A DNA stretch of 64,000 nt from positions 558,001 to 622,000 of the forward strand of contig NZ_JABMKY010000001.1 in NCBI RefSeq assembly GCF_013204845.1, written 5' to 3'. Positions within the stretch are counted from its first letter, which is position 1; the number at the start of each line of letters is the position of its first letter. Below the pieces are notes generated by a model. The model was not told the origin of the DNA. It made no database searches and saw only the letters and a list, made by a program, of their open reading frames with translations. The translations under genes were made by a program, and so were the position numbers. The stretch is from Paenibacillus qinlingensis. GTDB lineage: Bacteria > Bacillota > Bacilli > Paenibacillales > NBRC-103111. Of the stretch, positions 50,801-60,804 are shown one piece after another.

Positions 50801-53015
50801 TGCTGAGCAGCGTGGAACCTAAATTCATATGATTCACAATTTCAAGCAGGCGCTTCTCAATCTCATCTTGCGCCAGCTCCTTCAGCAGCATTCGAGCAAT
50901 GCTCAAATGCATCTCAGGCAGCTTCACTTCTTCAACGGAGCCATACACAGCTTCTTGAATGGAATCATGAACAAACATAAACCGGATATCTCTCGCAGCC
51001 GCTTTCCCTTGTGCATCGTTATAGAATTTATAATCTGTTCCTACAGGGATAATCAATCCATTCTGTATCGTCAATTCCAACTCTTGCAAAGCGTCAACGA
51101 AGGATTTCCCCATAATAATACCCAATGCTTCCAAGTCAAAAGAAACACCTAAACAAGCAGCTAAGCGCAAGACATTTTGCGTGTTCGACGGCATCCGGTC
51201 TAATTTCTCAGCAAGAAGAAACATCAGATTATCTGTGATTCTAAGCTTTTGAATCTCGTTCATATCCCAGATCCAACGATTTTCCGTATAATTAAACGAG
51301 AGCAAATCTTGCTCATGCAAGGCCGTCAGAAACTGTTTGACGAAAAATGGATTGCCCCCGGTTTTTTGCAAAATAAGCACAGCCAGCTCCGTAACTTGCT
51401 CCTCATCCGAAATCAAGGACTCGGCTACCAAGGTTTGAACATCCTCTAACTTCAACGCTTTTAACACGATTCGATCCAACACAAGATGCTGCGGTAGCTT
51501 ATCTAGTAGTTGAACATGCATAGAAGACAACCAATTCGTATCATATTCACCGCGATATGAACCAATAAACAAGAAATATTTCATTTGCGTATTGTTTAAA
51601 AGCAGATCCAAAAATTGTAAAGATGCCGTATCTGCCCACTGCAGATCATCTAAGAATAGAACGATCGGACGATCCTTCCCCGAAAAAATCAACAAAAATT
51701 GTTGCAGCAAATAATGCAGACGATTCTGTGTTTCTTTTTGCGGAAGCTGCTTCGCATTCGGCTGTTCGCCAATCAGTAAAGCTAACTCAGGCACAAGATC
51801 AACAATGACTTTACCGCTCGTTCCTAAGACACTGAGCAACCGGTCACGGTACTCTTCGATTTGCCTATTCTTACCTGTCAACAGTTGTCTCACTAGCTCT
51901 CTCATCGCTTGTGAGAGCGCGTGATAGGATACATGCTGCTTATTCGGCTCGAATCTCCCTGAGAGGAACCACCCACGGTCCTTCATAATCATTTTCATCG
52001 TTTCAGCAATTAGGAAAGTCTTGCCAAATCCAGACTCTCCTGTAACCCATACAGCTTCCAATGAACCATGAATGGCTTGCTCATACACATGCAGCAATTT
52101 ATCGATCTCTTTGTTTCGCCCATATAAACCTTGCGGAATCTGAAATCGATCCGTCATATCATACATCCCTACTGTAAAATCCTGAATATCCTCTCCAGCA
52201 TTGATTCGCACTAGGCAATATTCAAGATCCTGTAGGATGCCATACGCACTTTGATAACGATCCTCGGCATTTTTGGAAAGCAGCTTCATGACCATATCTG
52301 AAATTGGTTGAGGAATATCGCTCATAACTTGATTAGGCGGCGGAGGGGTCACAGCTAAATGCCCGTGAATTAATTCCACCGGGTCTTCCGATTCAAAAGG
52401 CAATTTCCCCGTCAACATTTCATAGAACGTAACCCCTAACGAATAATAATCCGTCCGATAATCAATGATCCGATTCATTCGTCCTGTTTGCTCTGGGGAC
52501 ATGTATTGAAGCGTTCCCTCTAGCATTAAAGGGTCCAGCATCTCTTGCCGCTCTCTTGTAAAGGATGAAATGCTGAAATCCCCCAGCTTCATGATTTGTT
52601 TATCCCAATTCACGAAAATATTGCTTGGATTGATATCTTTATGTATGACATACCTTTTATGAACATCTCCAACAATCTTGACGATTTGAATGGCAGCCCT
52701 TAAGAAATCTTGAATGGACTTTCTGAACATTGGGAATAAATGGGCTAATGCTTCGCCATCAAAATCTTCTAGAATCAAAGCAAAATTATTCTGGAATTTT
52801 GGAAGGGATAATGGTTTAAGCACACAGGGAATATCCAGCATCTTCCCTATCTCATACTCGCGCTTAAGTCTGGCAATATCCGAGGAAATCGGAAAATCAG
52901 AACGAAGTGTCTTAATCATTACTTTCTCCATAGATTGCTTATGAACCGCACGATATAGGACCGTCCGTTCATCCTGGTGGATGGGTCTGATGTATTCAAA
53001 ATCCGGAAAAATCAA
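47826..53015 (-). CDS. Ser/Thr kinase - AAA ATPase - GAF - sensor histidine kinase hybrid
   Basis: 1729 residues. Residues 1-270 are a Hanks-type kinase domain (Lys35; VIHKDINPSN at 124-132, KLGDFS, LMLEGTLQYMSPEQTG), 295-560 an AAA_16/STAND ATPase (Walker A TGESGFGKT, Walker B VLFLDDLQWAD), 600-1290 a TPR-like helical repeat region, 1310-1460 a GAF domain and 1480-1729 a histidine kinase (SNISHDLGTPLTSIQGY with the phospho-His, NAIKFST, DTGVGISEEDLPHIFERFYK, GSGLGLAIAKEIV). The family occurs in cyanobacteria, myxobacteria and some Firmicutes. It probably integrates an unknown signal into both Ser/Thr and His phosphorylation. It begins 28 bp after the FAD oxidoreductase stop, so they may be one unit. 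Confidence 0.92.
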   Translation of the reverse strand: MIFPDFEYIRPIHQDERTVLYRAVHKQSMEKVMIKTLRSDFPISSDIARLKREYEIGKMLDIPCVLKPLSLPKFQNNFALILEDFDGEALAHLFPMFRKSIQDFLRAAIQIVKIVGDVHKRYVIHKDINPSNIFVNWDKQIMKLGDFSISSFTRERQEMLDPLMLEGTLQYMSPEQTGRMNRIIDYRTDYYSLGVTFYEMLTGKLPFESEDPVELIHGHLAVTPPPPNQVMSDIPQPISDMVMKLLSKNAEDRYQSAYGILQDLEYCLVRINAGEDIQDFTVGMYDMTDRFQIPQGLYGRNKEIDKLLHVYEQAIHGSLEAVWVTGESGFGKTFLIAETMKMIMKDRGWFLSGRFEPNKQHVSYHALSQAMRELVRQLLTGKNRQIEEYRDRLLSVLGTSGKVIVDLVPELALLIGEQPNAKQLPQKETQNRLHYLLQQFLLIFSGKDRPIVLFLDDLQWADTASLQFLDLLLNNTQMKYFLFIGSYRGEYDTNWLSSMHVQLLDKLPQHLVLDRIVLKALKLEDVQTLVAESLISDEEQVTELAVLILQKTGGNPFFVKQFLTALHEQDLLSFNYTENRWIWDMNEIQKLRITDNLMFLLAEKLDRMPSNTQNVLRLAACLGVSFDLEALGIIMGKSFVDALQELELTIQNGLIIPVGTDYKFYNDAQGKAAARDIRFMFVHDSIQEAVYGSVEEVKLPEMHLSIARMLLKELAQDEIEKRLLEIVNHMNLGSTLLSMDHELIQLLEFNYNAGRKAKSSNAYRSAIQYFNKALEVMDQIEGFEQEELGFAIRLEKSECLYLSGQAEEAETLYEQLLQGSLSNEQKLEVYNLQVVLHTNIGKHHQSIKVGLKALAEYGIRLSEAPSNMYIVMTYLNVRGLIGRRSTLELYDLPIMEDKFRMKLIDLMMSVAVSAYFVNTNLFVPFMLIMTKLALKYGNTPSMAYVYGAYGLILGSGFGDYQRGYQYGQLGERMNARFQSHQYRSKSYFSLGLFITPWVKSLRICLEQLKESFRCGIEDGDLVFAGYALTYQMLMKDFQGAVLAEVKEDLAKNYRILEQTNHHDTLLMLEMLRMLTLNLEGMSVNPILFGNHQEEEEQFVSKLKFHPNQVIIHVYSVKKMMLYYLFGYFEDAVKTGKSTELYQTASFGLFHIPENYFYYVLSIAAAFPELPSDEQKWLARRVKKMLRKMDKWAAHCPENYSHLTLLMHAEWHRVRGFGQLAEQGYESAIRQAREQGFIQHEAMACEIAGKYYKQSGREKFAKTYFVDAYFGYVNWGAKAKADDLRLRYPAYFTGRAESPDWATTKISDYSLQAIDFKTIMNTSRSLSSEVNLEQLIKRLMEIVTYSSGAERSILVLKDKDRLYVEAEMLASAGKDSCMVSSVLLESRDNVPQSVIQYVARMKEGIVLDDAEKSTLFSYDPYIRQAESKSIFCEPILHQGNLIGVFYLENNLIRNAFTSDRLDVIKLLSAQAAISIENARLYNDLESKVKERTNELILMETSRRDLLSNISHDLGTPLTSIQGYVEAILDDVIQEPEEQKKYLSVVHMRIVGIQRLITDLYQLSRLETKQFHFQLASTSCMTMIRQLFAKYELDTQNAGIAYTLNMAQMNAQDMLTVDVDRIEQVYANIIYNAIKFSTRGCSIQVQAQIRDQPRELVVRVSDTGVGISEEDLPHIFERFYKVSKSRSNSGGSGLGLAIAKEIVQYHGGQIWAESRLGQGCSISFSLPLHRI

Positions 53016-53043
53016 CCCTAATACCCCCTCACAAAATTGCCTG

Positions 53044-54699
53044 TCAAAACTTAAAATTTAAAACTTTACCAGTCCAAGGAAGTCCTTTATCGAATCGCTT
53101 CTTGTCCTTCTGTCGAAAAACCTTTAACACATCAATATTACCCATCTCGAATTTATACATATCCCATATTTCACATGGCGTCTCTGTGGATTCATCTTGT
53201 TTCAACAGCGCATTAACCGCACGTCTTGCTGCTTCATTAGCCCCCTCCATAGTCGCTAAATTCGTGTTCGTACGCACGTAATCTGACGCTAAGAAGAGAT
53301 TCGGAATGCTCGTGTACGCTTCGGGCCGATCTTCCCACGTACCGACACGATTAATGAACAGAAGCGCATCATTCGTGCAAGCTTGTGCCACTTCATCATA
53401 TTGAATGTCACTATCCAAAAACCAGGAATGTAGAATCTCGTCCCTCAAAATAACAGCACCATCTACATTCAGACTTTCCTTCATCTGAGCCCAGACTTCT
53501 TCCTTAATTTCTTCGGGTGTACAATGCGTTGCTGGTTTACCATATAGAATACCAGGTGCATCCCAATCCGAAATATCTATGGATAGCACCCCTTTGACAC
53601 TGCCATCTCCGTATTCACTTAAATTCACATCTGGCCAGAATTGTTTCTGGGAAACGGAAGTTAACGACCATGGAGCATCCAAGTAAATCACATGTCCATG
53701 CGTTACGTGGACGTCTTCCCTTAAATAATATTGAATGCCATTCATCCAAGCGACCGAATCCACGAGCCTTTGAACCCCTTGAAGAGATGGATCCGCCTCG
53801 AGCATAGCTTCTGTAATGAGAGGCCCCATCACCTCAACCGGGAACGCTGCAATAAAGTAATCCGCTTCAATATGAATCGTTTCCCCGTTCTCCGTAATCT
53901 CCGCACTGCGGATAACCCCGTCAACACAATGGATACGCTCAACTTTGGCATTTAAATGGTAGTCCACGCCACGCTCCTGCAGGAATGTCAACCACGGGTA
54001 GATCCATTTATCATTCGTTGGGCCATTTAAGAGACGCACGAAGCTCTTCCCTGGTGTAGACAGATTAAGCGTCATCTGCGCTGCTACAGGCCCTACAGTT
54101 TGCGTACTTGCCACTTTGGATTGGCAGGCAACCAACGTCTTGGTGAAACCTGCAAATATACGCTGGAAAGCAAGAGACTGCTTCTCCGCTTCTATGAAAT
54201 CCCACCAATCGATTGTTTCATACTCCTCGCGAATACGCTCTTCACAGCTCGTCATGACTTGCCAAAGCTTTCGGCCATATTGCTCTAAATCTTCTTTCGT
54301 AAGACCCAGCTTATGACTTATCAGTTCCTTCGCTAATACAATATTATCTTTGTTGACTACAATTTTGGCAGGGAGAGGCTGCAGTGGAGCTGTATTGGTA
54401 GCGATATCTAATCGCGTTACTTCCATTAAGTTATCGTAAACGGTTTTATTTTCATAAGGAATTCGTTTCAACGTATCAATGACATGTCGATAAAAGCGCG
54501 GGAATAAACGAAAGCCGTGTTCTCCCGGCAAATCTCTTCGTCCACCTTTACCACTACCTACATAAGGCATACTCCTTGCTTTCCCGCCTGGAATACTCTT
54601 AAACTCGTAAACAGACACATCATATCCTCGTACGATCAGCTCATGAGCAGCACTCAATCCAGCAACACCGCCACCCAAAATTGCGACCTTTTTCAACAT
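53044..54699 (-). CDS. FAD-dependent oxidoreductase, phytoene-desaturase / hydroxysqualene-dehydroxylase type
   Basis: 551 residues. The dinucleotide-binding ILGGGVAGLSAAHELIVRG at 7-25 and EFKSIPGGKARSM are followed by a long substrate domain; the C-terminal ATMEGANEAARRAVNALL is the amine oxidase/desaturase FAD motif. It resembles bacterial desaturase-like flavoproteins acting on lipids or terpenoids, but no carotenoid or squalene genes lie nearby. It is the first gene of the unit leading to the large hybrid kinase. Confidence 0.8.
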   Translation of the reverse strand: MLKKVAILGGGVAGLSAAHELIVRGYDVSVYEFKSIPGGKARSMPYVGSGKGGRRDLPGEHGFRLFPRFYRHVIDTLKRIPYENKTVYDNLMEVTRLDIATNTAPLQPLPAKIVVNKDNIVLAKELISHKLGLTKEDLEQYGRKLWQVMTSCEERIREEYETIDWWDFIEAEKQSLAFQRIFAGFTKTLVACQSKVASTQTVGPVAAQMTLNLSTPGKSFVRLLNGPTNDKWIYPWLTFLQERGVDYHLNAKVERIHCVDGVIRSAEITENGETIHIEADYFIAAFPVEVMGPLITEAMLEADPSLQGVQRLVDSVAWMNGIQYYLREDVHVTHGHVIYLDAPWSLTSVSQKQFWPDVNLSEYGDGSVKGVLSIDISDWDAPGILYGKPATHCTPEEIKEEVWAQMKESLNVDGAVILRDEILHSWFLDSDIQYDEVAQACTNDALLFINRVGTWEDRPEAYTSIPNLFLASDYVRTNTNLATMEGANEAARRAVNALLKQDESTETPCEIWDMYKFEMGNIDVLKVFRQKDKKRFDKGLPWTGKVLNFKF

Positions 54700-54792
54700 A
54701 CTTCCTCCTCATTTTGGTTTAATTTGTAAAAATTCATGATTTCTCTATCATATCATTTAGATCCTCTTACGCATAGAATAATCCTAGTAAAA

Positions 54793-54832
54793 TAAAACCT
54801 TTCATAGCTGTGGTAATCAGCAATGAAAGGTT
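54793..54832 (-). terminator. Terminator after the chemoreceptor gene
   Basis: Minus strand AAACCTTTCATTGCTG / AGCTATGAAAGGTTTTA stem with a short loop, followed by TTTTA. Confidence 0.8.
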
Positions 54833-54845
54833 TGTGCCATGCGTA

Positions 54846-56990
54846 TTAATCAAGTTGAAAATGAGTTAATGAATGCAGAAGCTCCTCGGAAATGTGATTC
54901 AATGTTGTTGAGGAGCGCTCAACTTCCTGGGTCGAGGCTGCTTGTTTCTGTAGTGACAAAGTAACATCTTGCGTGTATGAAGTGGTTTTCCTTGAAATCT
55001 GAACACTATCCTCCATTGAGGCGGATACTTGCTGAGTACTCGCGGATATTTGCTCAGAAGCGGCAGAAACCTCCTGAATTTGCTCCGCCACCTGATCAAC
55101 AGCATGCAAGATGGATTCGAATACAATGCCCACCTTTGCGATAAGCACGCTCCCCTTATCTACTTCGTTAATCTCCAATTGTGCTTTCTCTACGACGGAT
55201 TTGGAGCTGCTCTTCACTTTCGCTATCAACTGAACAATGCTCTTCGCAGAATTACTAGATTGATCAGCTAACTTCCTTACCTCCGTAGCGACCACCTGGA
55301 AACCCCTACCATGATCACCCGCTCTTGCCGCTTCAATGGAAGCATTCAATGCGAGCAGTCGCGTTTGCTCAGAAATATCCGTGATCACGTCAAGCATTCG
55401 ATCAATCTGCGTAGATAAATCAACAAGCTCCGAAATCGTTGCTGCCGTTTCAGTTACTTTCAATTTAATCGAAGACATTTGGTGTACGGCTAGGTTCATA
55501 TCTTCAAACCCTTGTCTGGCTTCAATCGCAGCTTCGTTGGCAGCTTCAGCGACGAATGAGGATGTTTCTGCAATGCGCTGTACCCCGGCAGCCACTTCAT
55601 TCATGGCAAATGAGGTTTCCTCTGAACCTTTCATCAAGACCTCCGAGCCTTGCGCCATATTCGTCATGATAGACTGAATAGCCTTCGAATCAGCGGAGGT
55701 TTCTATCACATTCGATTGAAGCTGCTTCGACGAGTCGAAAGCTCGCTGAACGACAAGTCGACTCTGGCGAATAACGCCTGTGAAGCTATCTGCGATGAGA
55801 TTAAAGGCGTTCACTACGCCGCTGAATTCATCCCTAGAGTGAGATAAGACACGCACTGTCATATTCCCTTGTACTAGAAGCTGTGAAGCTCGAGCAAGCT
55901 CGTCAATCCCCTTTTTCACAGATACATATAAAGCCATAAATAAATATGCCGCTAGAAGCAATACACCCAGCACAATAAGTGCGTCGATCACTAAACTTTT
56001 CGTATAAGCATCCACACGTTGTTGTAGTAATTCCATTAACAAGCTAATCTGGTGCGTATACAGAGCTATTGCCGCCTCCTTGGATGAACGTGATGTAGCC
56101 GCGAATTCATTCGCCGTAATTTGAATAACACCCGTGTTGACCAGTTTCTCATCCAAAGCTCCGATTGTAGCAAGTGCAGACGAAACGTTCTTTTCATGCA
56201 ATTCAAGACTCAAGGAGGCCATGTCAGGATTTAACTTCCTCAACTGTTCCCCAAACGATTGAATCTCTGTTAAAATAGACTTTCCTTCACCACTTAGATG
56301 AATTAATTCTTCTTGTTCCTCCGGGTTTTTGATTGACCGACGAGCAGCTACTTCGATCCCTTTACGCTCAATTTTCTCAAGATTATTCCAAAATGCAGGA
56401 AAAAGATGTACAGTAAAGTTTATGAGGGCGCTTGTGCCTTCATCTGGATCCAAATCCAGCTTCGCTTTCTGCTCAACGGCATGTATGAGTTGGATCACCT
56501 GTTGTTCCATTTGCTCATGTTGAAGTTCATAGTACTTCTGACTTAACCCAGCTACACTCGAAGAAATCGACTGCCATTGGCCCAAGATATCTAAAACAAG
56601 CTTCTCTTCAATCAACGGTGTCTCGGTTTGACCCGCTTCCACTTTCAACCACGCCATGGTACGATCAATTTGTAGTTGTATGTTCTTTAAATCCAACTTA
56701 TCTGATGGTTGAACACCGTCAGTGGAAGGTAACCCTTGTCCGAATTGATCCAATTGGATCAACAATTCACCCAATTCATGTTGAGTGGATATTCCTGACA
56801 TTTCTAGTTTAGCTCTTTGCCTATTTTGCGTTGTCCCAGCTAATAATTGTTCAGCTAACAGCGTAATTGGAATCACGAACACACAACCTATAAGGAAAAA
56901 TTTATGCGGGTAGCGCAGTTTATTCAAAAGGTAAATTGCAGGCTTAAATAACGTTGAAGCCAAGTTTTTATCCATTCGGTTATCTTTCAT
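54846..56990 (-). CDS. Methyl-accepting chemotaxis protein
   Basis: 714 residues from ATG 56990, nine bases after GGAGGGG; an upstream ATG at 57119 has no site. TM1 lies near 30-50, a large extracellular helical sensor domain (55-330; 4-helix type), TM2 near 340-360, HAMP (365-415) and the signalling domain with the hairpin tip [20 protein letters not shown]. It transmits ligand or redox signals to CheA; the ligand is unknown. Confidence 0.93.
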   Translation of the reverse strand: MKDNRMDKNLASTLFKPAIYLLNKLRYPHKFFLIGCVFVIPITLLAEQLLAGTTQNRQRAKLEMSGISTQHELGELLIQLDQFGQGLPSTDGVQPSDKLDLKNIQLQIDRTMAWLKVEAGQTETPLIEEKLVLDILGQWQSISSSVAGLSQKYYELQHEQMEQQVIQLIHAVEQKAKLDLDPDEGTSALINFTVHLFPAFWNNLEKIERKGIEVAARRSIKNPEEQEELIHLSGEGKSILTEIQSFGEQLRKLNPDMASLSLELHEKNVSSALATIGALDEKLVNTGVIQITANEFAATSRSSKEAAIALYTHQISLLMELLQQRVDAYTKSLVIDALIVLGVLLLAAYLFMALYVSVKKGIDELARASQLLVQGNMTVRVLSHSRDEFSGVVNAFNLIADSFTGVIRQSRLVVQRAFDSSKQLQSNVIETSADSKAIQSIMTNMAQGSEVLMKGSEETSFAMNEVAAGVQRIAETSSFVAEAANEAAIEARQGFEDMNLAVHQMSSIKLKVTETAATISELVDLSTQIDRMLDVITDISEQTRLLALNASIEAARAGDHGRGFQVVATEVRKLADQSSNSAKSIVQLIAKVKSSSKSVVEKAQLEINEVDKGSVLIAKVGIVFESILHAVDQVAEQIQEVSAASEQISASTQQVSASMEDSVQISRKTTSYTQDVTLSLQKQAASTQEVERSSTTLNHISEELLHSLTHFQLD

Positions 56991-57227
56991 CCTGATCCAC
57001 CCCTCCATTCGCGTCAATAATCCTGACACGAAACTTAATTTATGGACCCATCTTACAATGAATCCTATCAAAATACAGGCAATTCGAACTATTTTGATAA
57101 AATTCCACAAATTTTTCACTTAATTATGTGATTTTTTATAACGAGTACTCCTAAATTCCTATCTGCCTTCGAATCCTTTATAATAAAGGGTAAACCAATC
57201 ATACACGCCAGAGAGGATGGTTATTCC

Positions 57228-58415
57228 ATGCCCGATCGAATAGGTACACGATACGTGCCAAGTACACAAATCGTCTCTTTCCCTCATGGAACTCTCCATT
57301 ATGGTGATGATGTATTTCTGACTCGCAAAGTATTACTGTATCGTAAAGCGCTTCGTCACAATCAACTTGGTGTCGATTACATAAGCTCACTTCAGGATAA
57401 AGCCGCGTTTATTCACGATGGATTTCATCACATGTTGGATACATCTATCGCTCAGGATGCCGTCACCATTATTTTACAAGCCAAAAGTGGTTCGCTGTTT
57501 GCCCATACCATGTTCAAACGCAAATGGACCTATGCCGCCGTTGTCGCGATCATTAGCGACTTAGGAGTTTCGCTGTTGGATGCCATGGAAGACAAGATTA
57601 CAGGCTTTTCCGTACGTCCAGATAATTTATGGTTAACCGATCAGAATAAACTTTCCGTCATTAACTACTGGGAGGTAGATGAACCTCAAGAACAGGGAGC
57701 CGTTGGCCTGTGCCGCTTAATGATTCAGCTGCTCACAGGGAGTGAAACGATCTCCGATACATTCGAGGTTATGCACACGAGTCTGGAGCGCGCTTCAATT
57801 CCAAGCGCGACGACAGAGCAGAAATTAGCTTTGATTCGCCTCATCAAATTTATTTGTCATGGGCAATCCTCGCTCTCCTCGCTCGTATTCGGACTGCGGA
57901 GTTTACCTCCAACTGTCCCTAGCAACAAAAGCAATATGGAAGCTGAACCGATTCCTGAGGGATCAACGGAAGTACTGCCAGTTGCACAATATGAGAGCCA
58001 TACCCGTTCAAATCGTTCGGCTAAACTAATTGCGCTTGGCGCTGTCTCAGCACTCGTGGTAGGGGTTGTCTCTGTTTGGTATTTGTGGCCAGAGCCACGA
58101 GTCGTAGAAACTGTCGTCATTATTTCCCCGACGCCAACAAGCACGCCCATTGCTACCGCCAGTCCCAGCGCCACTGCCACCGCTAAACTAACGACCTTGA
58201 AAGAAGAGGGCGAGAGCACCGTCGTACCTAATCTTGTAGGCCAGACACAAGAGGCTGCAGAACAAATGGCACTAGCAGCTGGACTCCATTACAACTTTTT
58301 CATCGAAACAAGCACGCTTGCTAAAGGTACAGTCACGAAACAAGATCCAAAAGCTGGAACGAATGGCTTGGTCGGGGATAATGTAACGTTTTGGGTGAGC
58401 AAGGGGGCACAATGA
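57228..58415 (+). CDS. Pseudokinase-like membrane protein with PASTA domain
   Basis: 395 residues. Residues 1-225 resemble a Ser/Thr kinase fold but lack the catalytic Asp and DFG motif (GFSVRPDNLWLTDQNKLSVIN is the catalytic-loop equivalent), so it is probably inactive. A linker and a membrane helix (265-285, LIALGAVSALVVGVVSVWYL), a Thr/Ser/Pro stalk (297-320), and one PASTA domain at 330-395 (VVPNLVGQTQEAAEQMALAA) follow. PASTA domains bind peptidoglycan stem peptides. Divergent from the chemoreceptor; a TATAAT lies at 57179-57184. Confidence 0.8.
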   Translation: MPDRIGTRYVPSTQIVSFPHGTLHYGDDVFLTRKVLLYRKALRHNQLGVDYISSLQDKAAFIHDGFHHMLDTSIAQDAVTIILQAKSGSLFAHTMFKRKWTYAAVVAIISDLGVSLLDAMEDKITGFSVRPDNLWLTDQNKLSVINYWEVDEPQEQGAVGLCRLMIQLLTGSETISDTFEVMHTSLERASIPSATTEQKLALIRLIKFICHGQSSLSSLVFGLRSLPPTVPSNKSNMEAEPIPEGSTEVLPVAQYESHTRSNRSAKLIALGAVSALVVGVVSVWYLWPEPRVVETVVIISPTPTSTPIATASPSATATAKLTTLKEEGESTVVPNLVGQTQEAAEQMALAAGLHYNFFIETSTLAKGTVTKQDPKAGTNGLVGDNVTFWVSKGAQ

Positions 58416-58531
58416 GGAGATAATGAAGGTATGCATAGTTGAGAGTGCTGTACAGCACAAATGCGAGATAAGTTAAGCGAGCGTGCTGACAGGTCACAGG
58501 CGTGAGCCGGTTTCGTAGCATTTGGCCGTCA

Positions 58532-58666
58532 TTAACTGGAAAACATACAGCTAATTCAGAGTAAATCAGCCTCATGTAACATTTAGACGGAAAAACTCCA
58601 GCTAATTATCGGGTTTCTGCAGATTTCGCAAGAAATGACCGAAAACAGCTGGAGTTTTTCCAGTTA
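58532..58666. repeat. Intergenic repeat family, copy B, with 15-bp inverted arms
   Basis: Begins TTAACTGGAAAACATACAGC and ends TTTTTCCAGTTA, as in copy A (13250-13433). Inside it GGAAAAACTCCAGCT (58589-58603) and AGCTGGAGTTTTTCC (58647-58661) are perfect 15-bp inverted arms. The gap 58416-59044 otherwise holds the hairpin at 58694 and the element at 58877. Confidence 0.65.
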
Positions 58667-58693
58667 TTTTCCTTTTCGAAGAAATTACGAACT

Positions 58694-58719
58694 AAATAGA
58701 TGGATATTTCCATCTATTT
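58694..58719. other. Perfect 11-bp inverted repeat hairpin
   Basis: AAATAGATGGA and TCCATCTATTT around a four-base loop; AT-rich, with no clear gene association. It may act as a weak terminator for the PASTA gene, 280 bp upstream. Confidence 0.5.
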
Positions 58720-58876
58720 CACATTAGATAGCCGACAAAGATATGGTGTTAGTTTCTGAACTGTCCACAAACCAATCTATCGAGCTACTCCAAAACACGT
58801 CCCCCACCAAAATCGCTCATTACACACAAACTAAGCATGTAGCAGCTACCTCGTCACGAAACACACTCAGCGCGGC

Positions 58877-58996
58877 ATGAGGAAACTTCTATCGAAGCAC
58901 CTCGAGGATGAACGACCGCGGTTTAAAGTTAGTTTTCATTGCCAATACGAATGTGTTCTTCCGAGTAGCGGGAACTTATCAATTCATATGTGGTGA
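58877..58996 (+). repeat. ~120-bp dispersed element, intact copy (39-codon frame)
   Basis: Open frame MRKLLSKHLEDERPRFKVSF onward ending SGNLSIHMW, homologous to the frameshifted minus-strand copy at 12086-12204. Base changes between the copies fall at all codon positions, so the element is more likely a repeat than a conserved protein gene. It ends at the cysI terminator. Confidence 0.5.
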
Positions 58997-59034
58997 AAAA
59001 AAAGCAGTTCAAGTCGCGTACGACTCGAACTGCT
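58996..59034 (-). terminator. Terminator after cysI
   Basis: Minus strand AGCAGTTCGAGTCG / CGACTTGAACTGCT around TACG, followed by eight T. Confidence 0.92.
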
Positions 59035-59044
59035 CTTTCCATTT

Positions 59045-60766
59045 TTAAGCGTGGAAATCTTGACCCGAACGAACTTCTTTCACATAGCCAGCGCGGATAA
59101 CGAAGTCACCGAAGTGTTCATCACTTTGACGCTCTTTGGCATAATGAGGGATGATCGTTTGCAAGGAATCCAGAATCTCGGATTCACCGATGTTTTCTTT
59201 GTACAATTTATTCAAGCGGTTTCCTGCGAATCCGCCACCAAGGTACATGTTGTACTTGCCTGCCGCTTTACCGATAAACGCGAGTTCAGCTAGCATAGGT
59301 CGTGCGCAACCATTCGGGCAACCTGTCATCCGAATCGTAATTTCCTGCTCACGTAGGCCTACACCTTCAAGAATGGACTCGACTTTCGTAATCAAAGACG
59401 GTAGATAACGTTCCGATTCCGCCATGGCAAGTCCGCAAGTTGGGAACGCAACACACGCCATCGAGTTTCTACGCAATGCGGAATAGTGGAGACCATCCGT
59501 AATGCCGTGATCTTTGATTAGTTCTTCGATTTTCTTCTTTTTCTGAGCGCTTACGCTGCCGATAATCAAGTTTTGGTTCGACGTTAGGCGGAAATCACCC
59601 GTGTGAATCTTTGCAATTTCACGAAGACCTGTCATCAGGCGGTAGTCACCATCATCCATCACGCGACCGTTTTGAATGAACATCGTGAAGTGCCATTTGT
59701 TATTGCTTCCTTTTACCCAACCGTAACGATCGCCATTGGATTCGAAATGGAAGGCACGAGCTGGCTCAAGGTTCCAACCTAGGCGAGTTTGCAGTTCATT
59801 CACGAACCACTCAATACCGCGATCGTCGATTGTGTACTTGAAACGAGCATGTTTACGAACGGAACGATCTCCGTAATCGCGTTGGATCATAACTGTTTTC
59901 TCCGCTAGATCAACAGCCTGCTCTGGCTTAATGAAGCCGATCACTTGCCCAACTTGCGGATACGTTTTGACATCACCATGGGACATCCCCATACCGCCAC
60001 CGACGGATACGTTAAAGCCCACCAGACGTCCTTCTTCAATAACCGCGATGTAGCCAAGATCCTGCGAGTAGACGTCTACATCGTTGGAAGGTGGAACGGC
60101 GATTCCGATTTTGAACTTACGCGGCAAATACACGTGACCGTAAATCGGCTCTTGCTCTTCGCCTTCGCGGCTATCCACGATTTTCTCGCCGTCTAACCAA
60201 ATCTCATGATACGCTCTCGTACGCGGGTCCAAGTGGTTCGAGATGCGATTCGCCCACTCATATACCTCGCCATGAATTTCGGATTGATACGGATTGGGGT
60301 TACACATAACGTTACGATTCACGTCACCGCATGCAGCAAGCGTACTTAGCATGGATGCGTTAACTTCTTGAATCGTTTTCTTCATGTTCCATTTGATCAC
60401 ACCGTGCAATTGAAATGATTGACGCGTCGTAAGACGAATCGTCCCGTTCGCGTACTTCTGTGCAACACGATCCATCATCAACCATTGGTCAGCCGTTACG
60501 ATACCACCAGCAGCACGGACGCGCAGCATGAATTGGTAGGCAGGCTCAAGCTTCTGCTTCGCACGTTCGTTACGCAAGTCACGATCGTCTTGCATGTAGC
60601 TGCCGTGGAATTTCATCAAACGGTTGTCATCCTCGGGGATGGAACCTGTGATGCGATTTTCTAGTGTTTCTTCTAGACTTCCGCGCAAATAATTACTGCG
60701 GATTTTAATTTGTTCAACATCACTATGCGGCGCACTATTCTTCGATAGTAAATTATTTTCTGACAT
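59045..60766 (-). CDS. cysI: Assimilatory sulfite reductase (NADPH) hemoprotein, beta subunit
   Basis: 573 residues (B. subtilis CysI about 571). The siroheme/[4Fe-4S] ligand Cys motifs are CVAFPTC (C-x5-C, about 440) and CPNGC (C-x3-C, about 485). Conserved [12 protein letters not shown] and [11 protein letters not shown] siroheme-binding elements are present. It reduces sulfite to sulfide with electrons from CysJ. It lies 38 bp after cysJ and closes the operon. Confidence 0.95.
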   Translation of the reverse strand: MSENNLLSKNSAPHSDVEQIKIRSNYLRGSLEETLENRITGSIPEDDNRLMKFHGSYMQDDRDLRNERAKQKLEPAYQFMLRVRAAGGIVTADQWLMMDRVAQKYANGTIRLTTRQSFQLHGVIKWNMKKTIQEVNASMLSTLAACGDVNRNVMCNPNPYQSEIHGEVYEWANRISNHLDPRTRAYHEIWLDGEKIVDSREGEEQEPIYGHVYLPRKFKIGIAVPPSNDVDVYSQDLGYIAVIEEGRLVGFNVSVGGGMGMSHGDVKTYPQVGQVIGFIKPEQAVDLAEKTVMIQRDYGDRSVRKHARFKYTIDDRGIEWFVNELQTRLGWNLEPARAFHFESNGDRYGWVKGSNNKWHFTMFIQNGRVMDDGDYRLMTGLREIAKIHTGDFRLTSNQNLIIGSVSAQKKKKIEELIKDHGITDGLHYSALRRNSMACVAFPTCGLAMAESERYLPSLITKVESILEGVGLREQEITIRMTGCPNGCARPMLAELAFIGKAAGKYNMYLGGGFAGNRLNKLYKENIGESEILDSLQTIIPHYAKERQSDEHFGDFVIRAGYVKEVRSGQDFHA

Positions 60767-60804
60767 CTTGAGCTTTCTCCTCTCGCGATCGCGGGGATCC
60801 CGTT

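Noticed and set aside
53044..54699. Carotenoid biosynthesis gene
   Set aside because: The flavoprotein resembles phytoene desaturases, but no phytoene or squalene synthase gene lies in the window, so only the family is called.
57857..58219. 120-codon minus-strand frame
   Set aside because: Antisense shadow of the pseudokinase/PASTA gene; composition reflects the Ser/Thr stalk.
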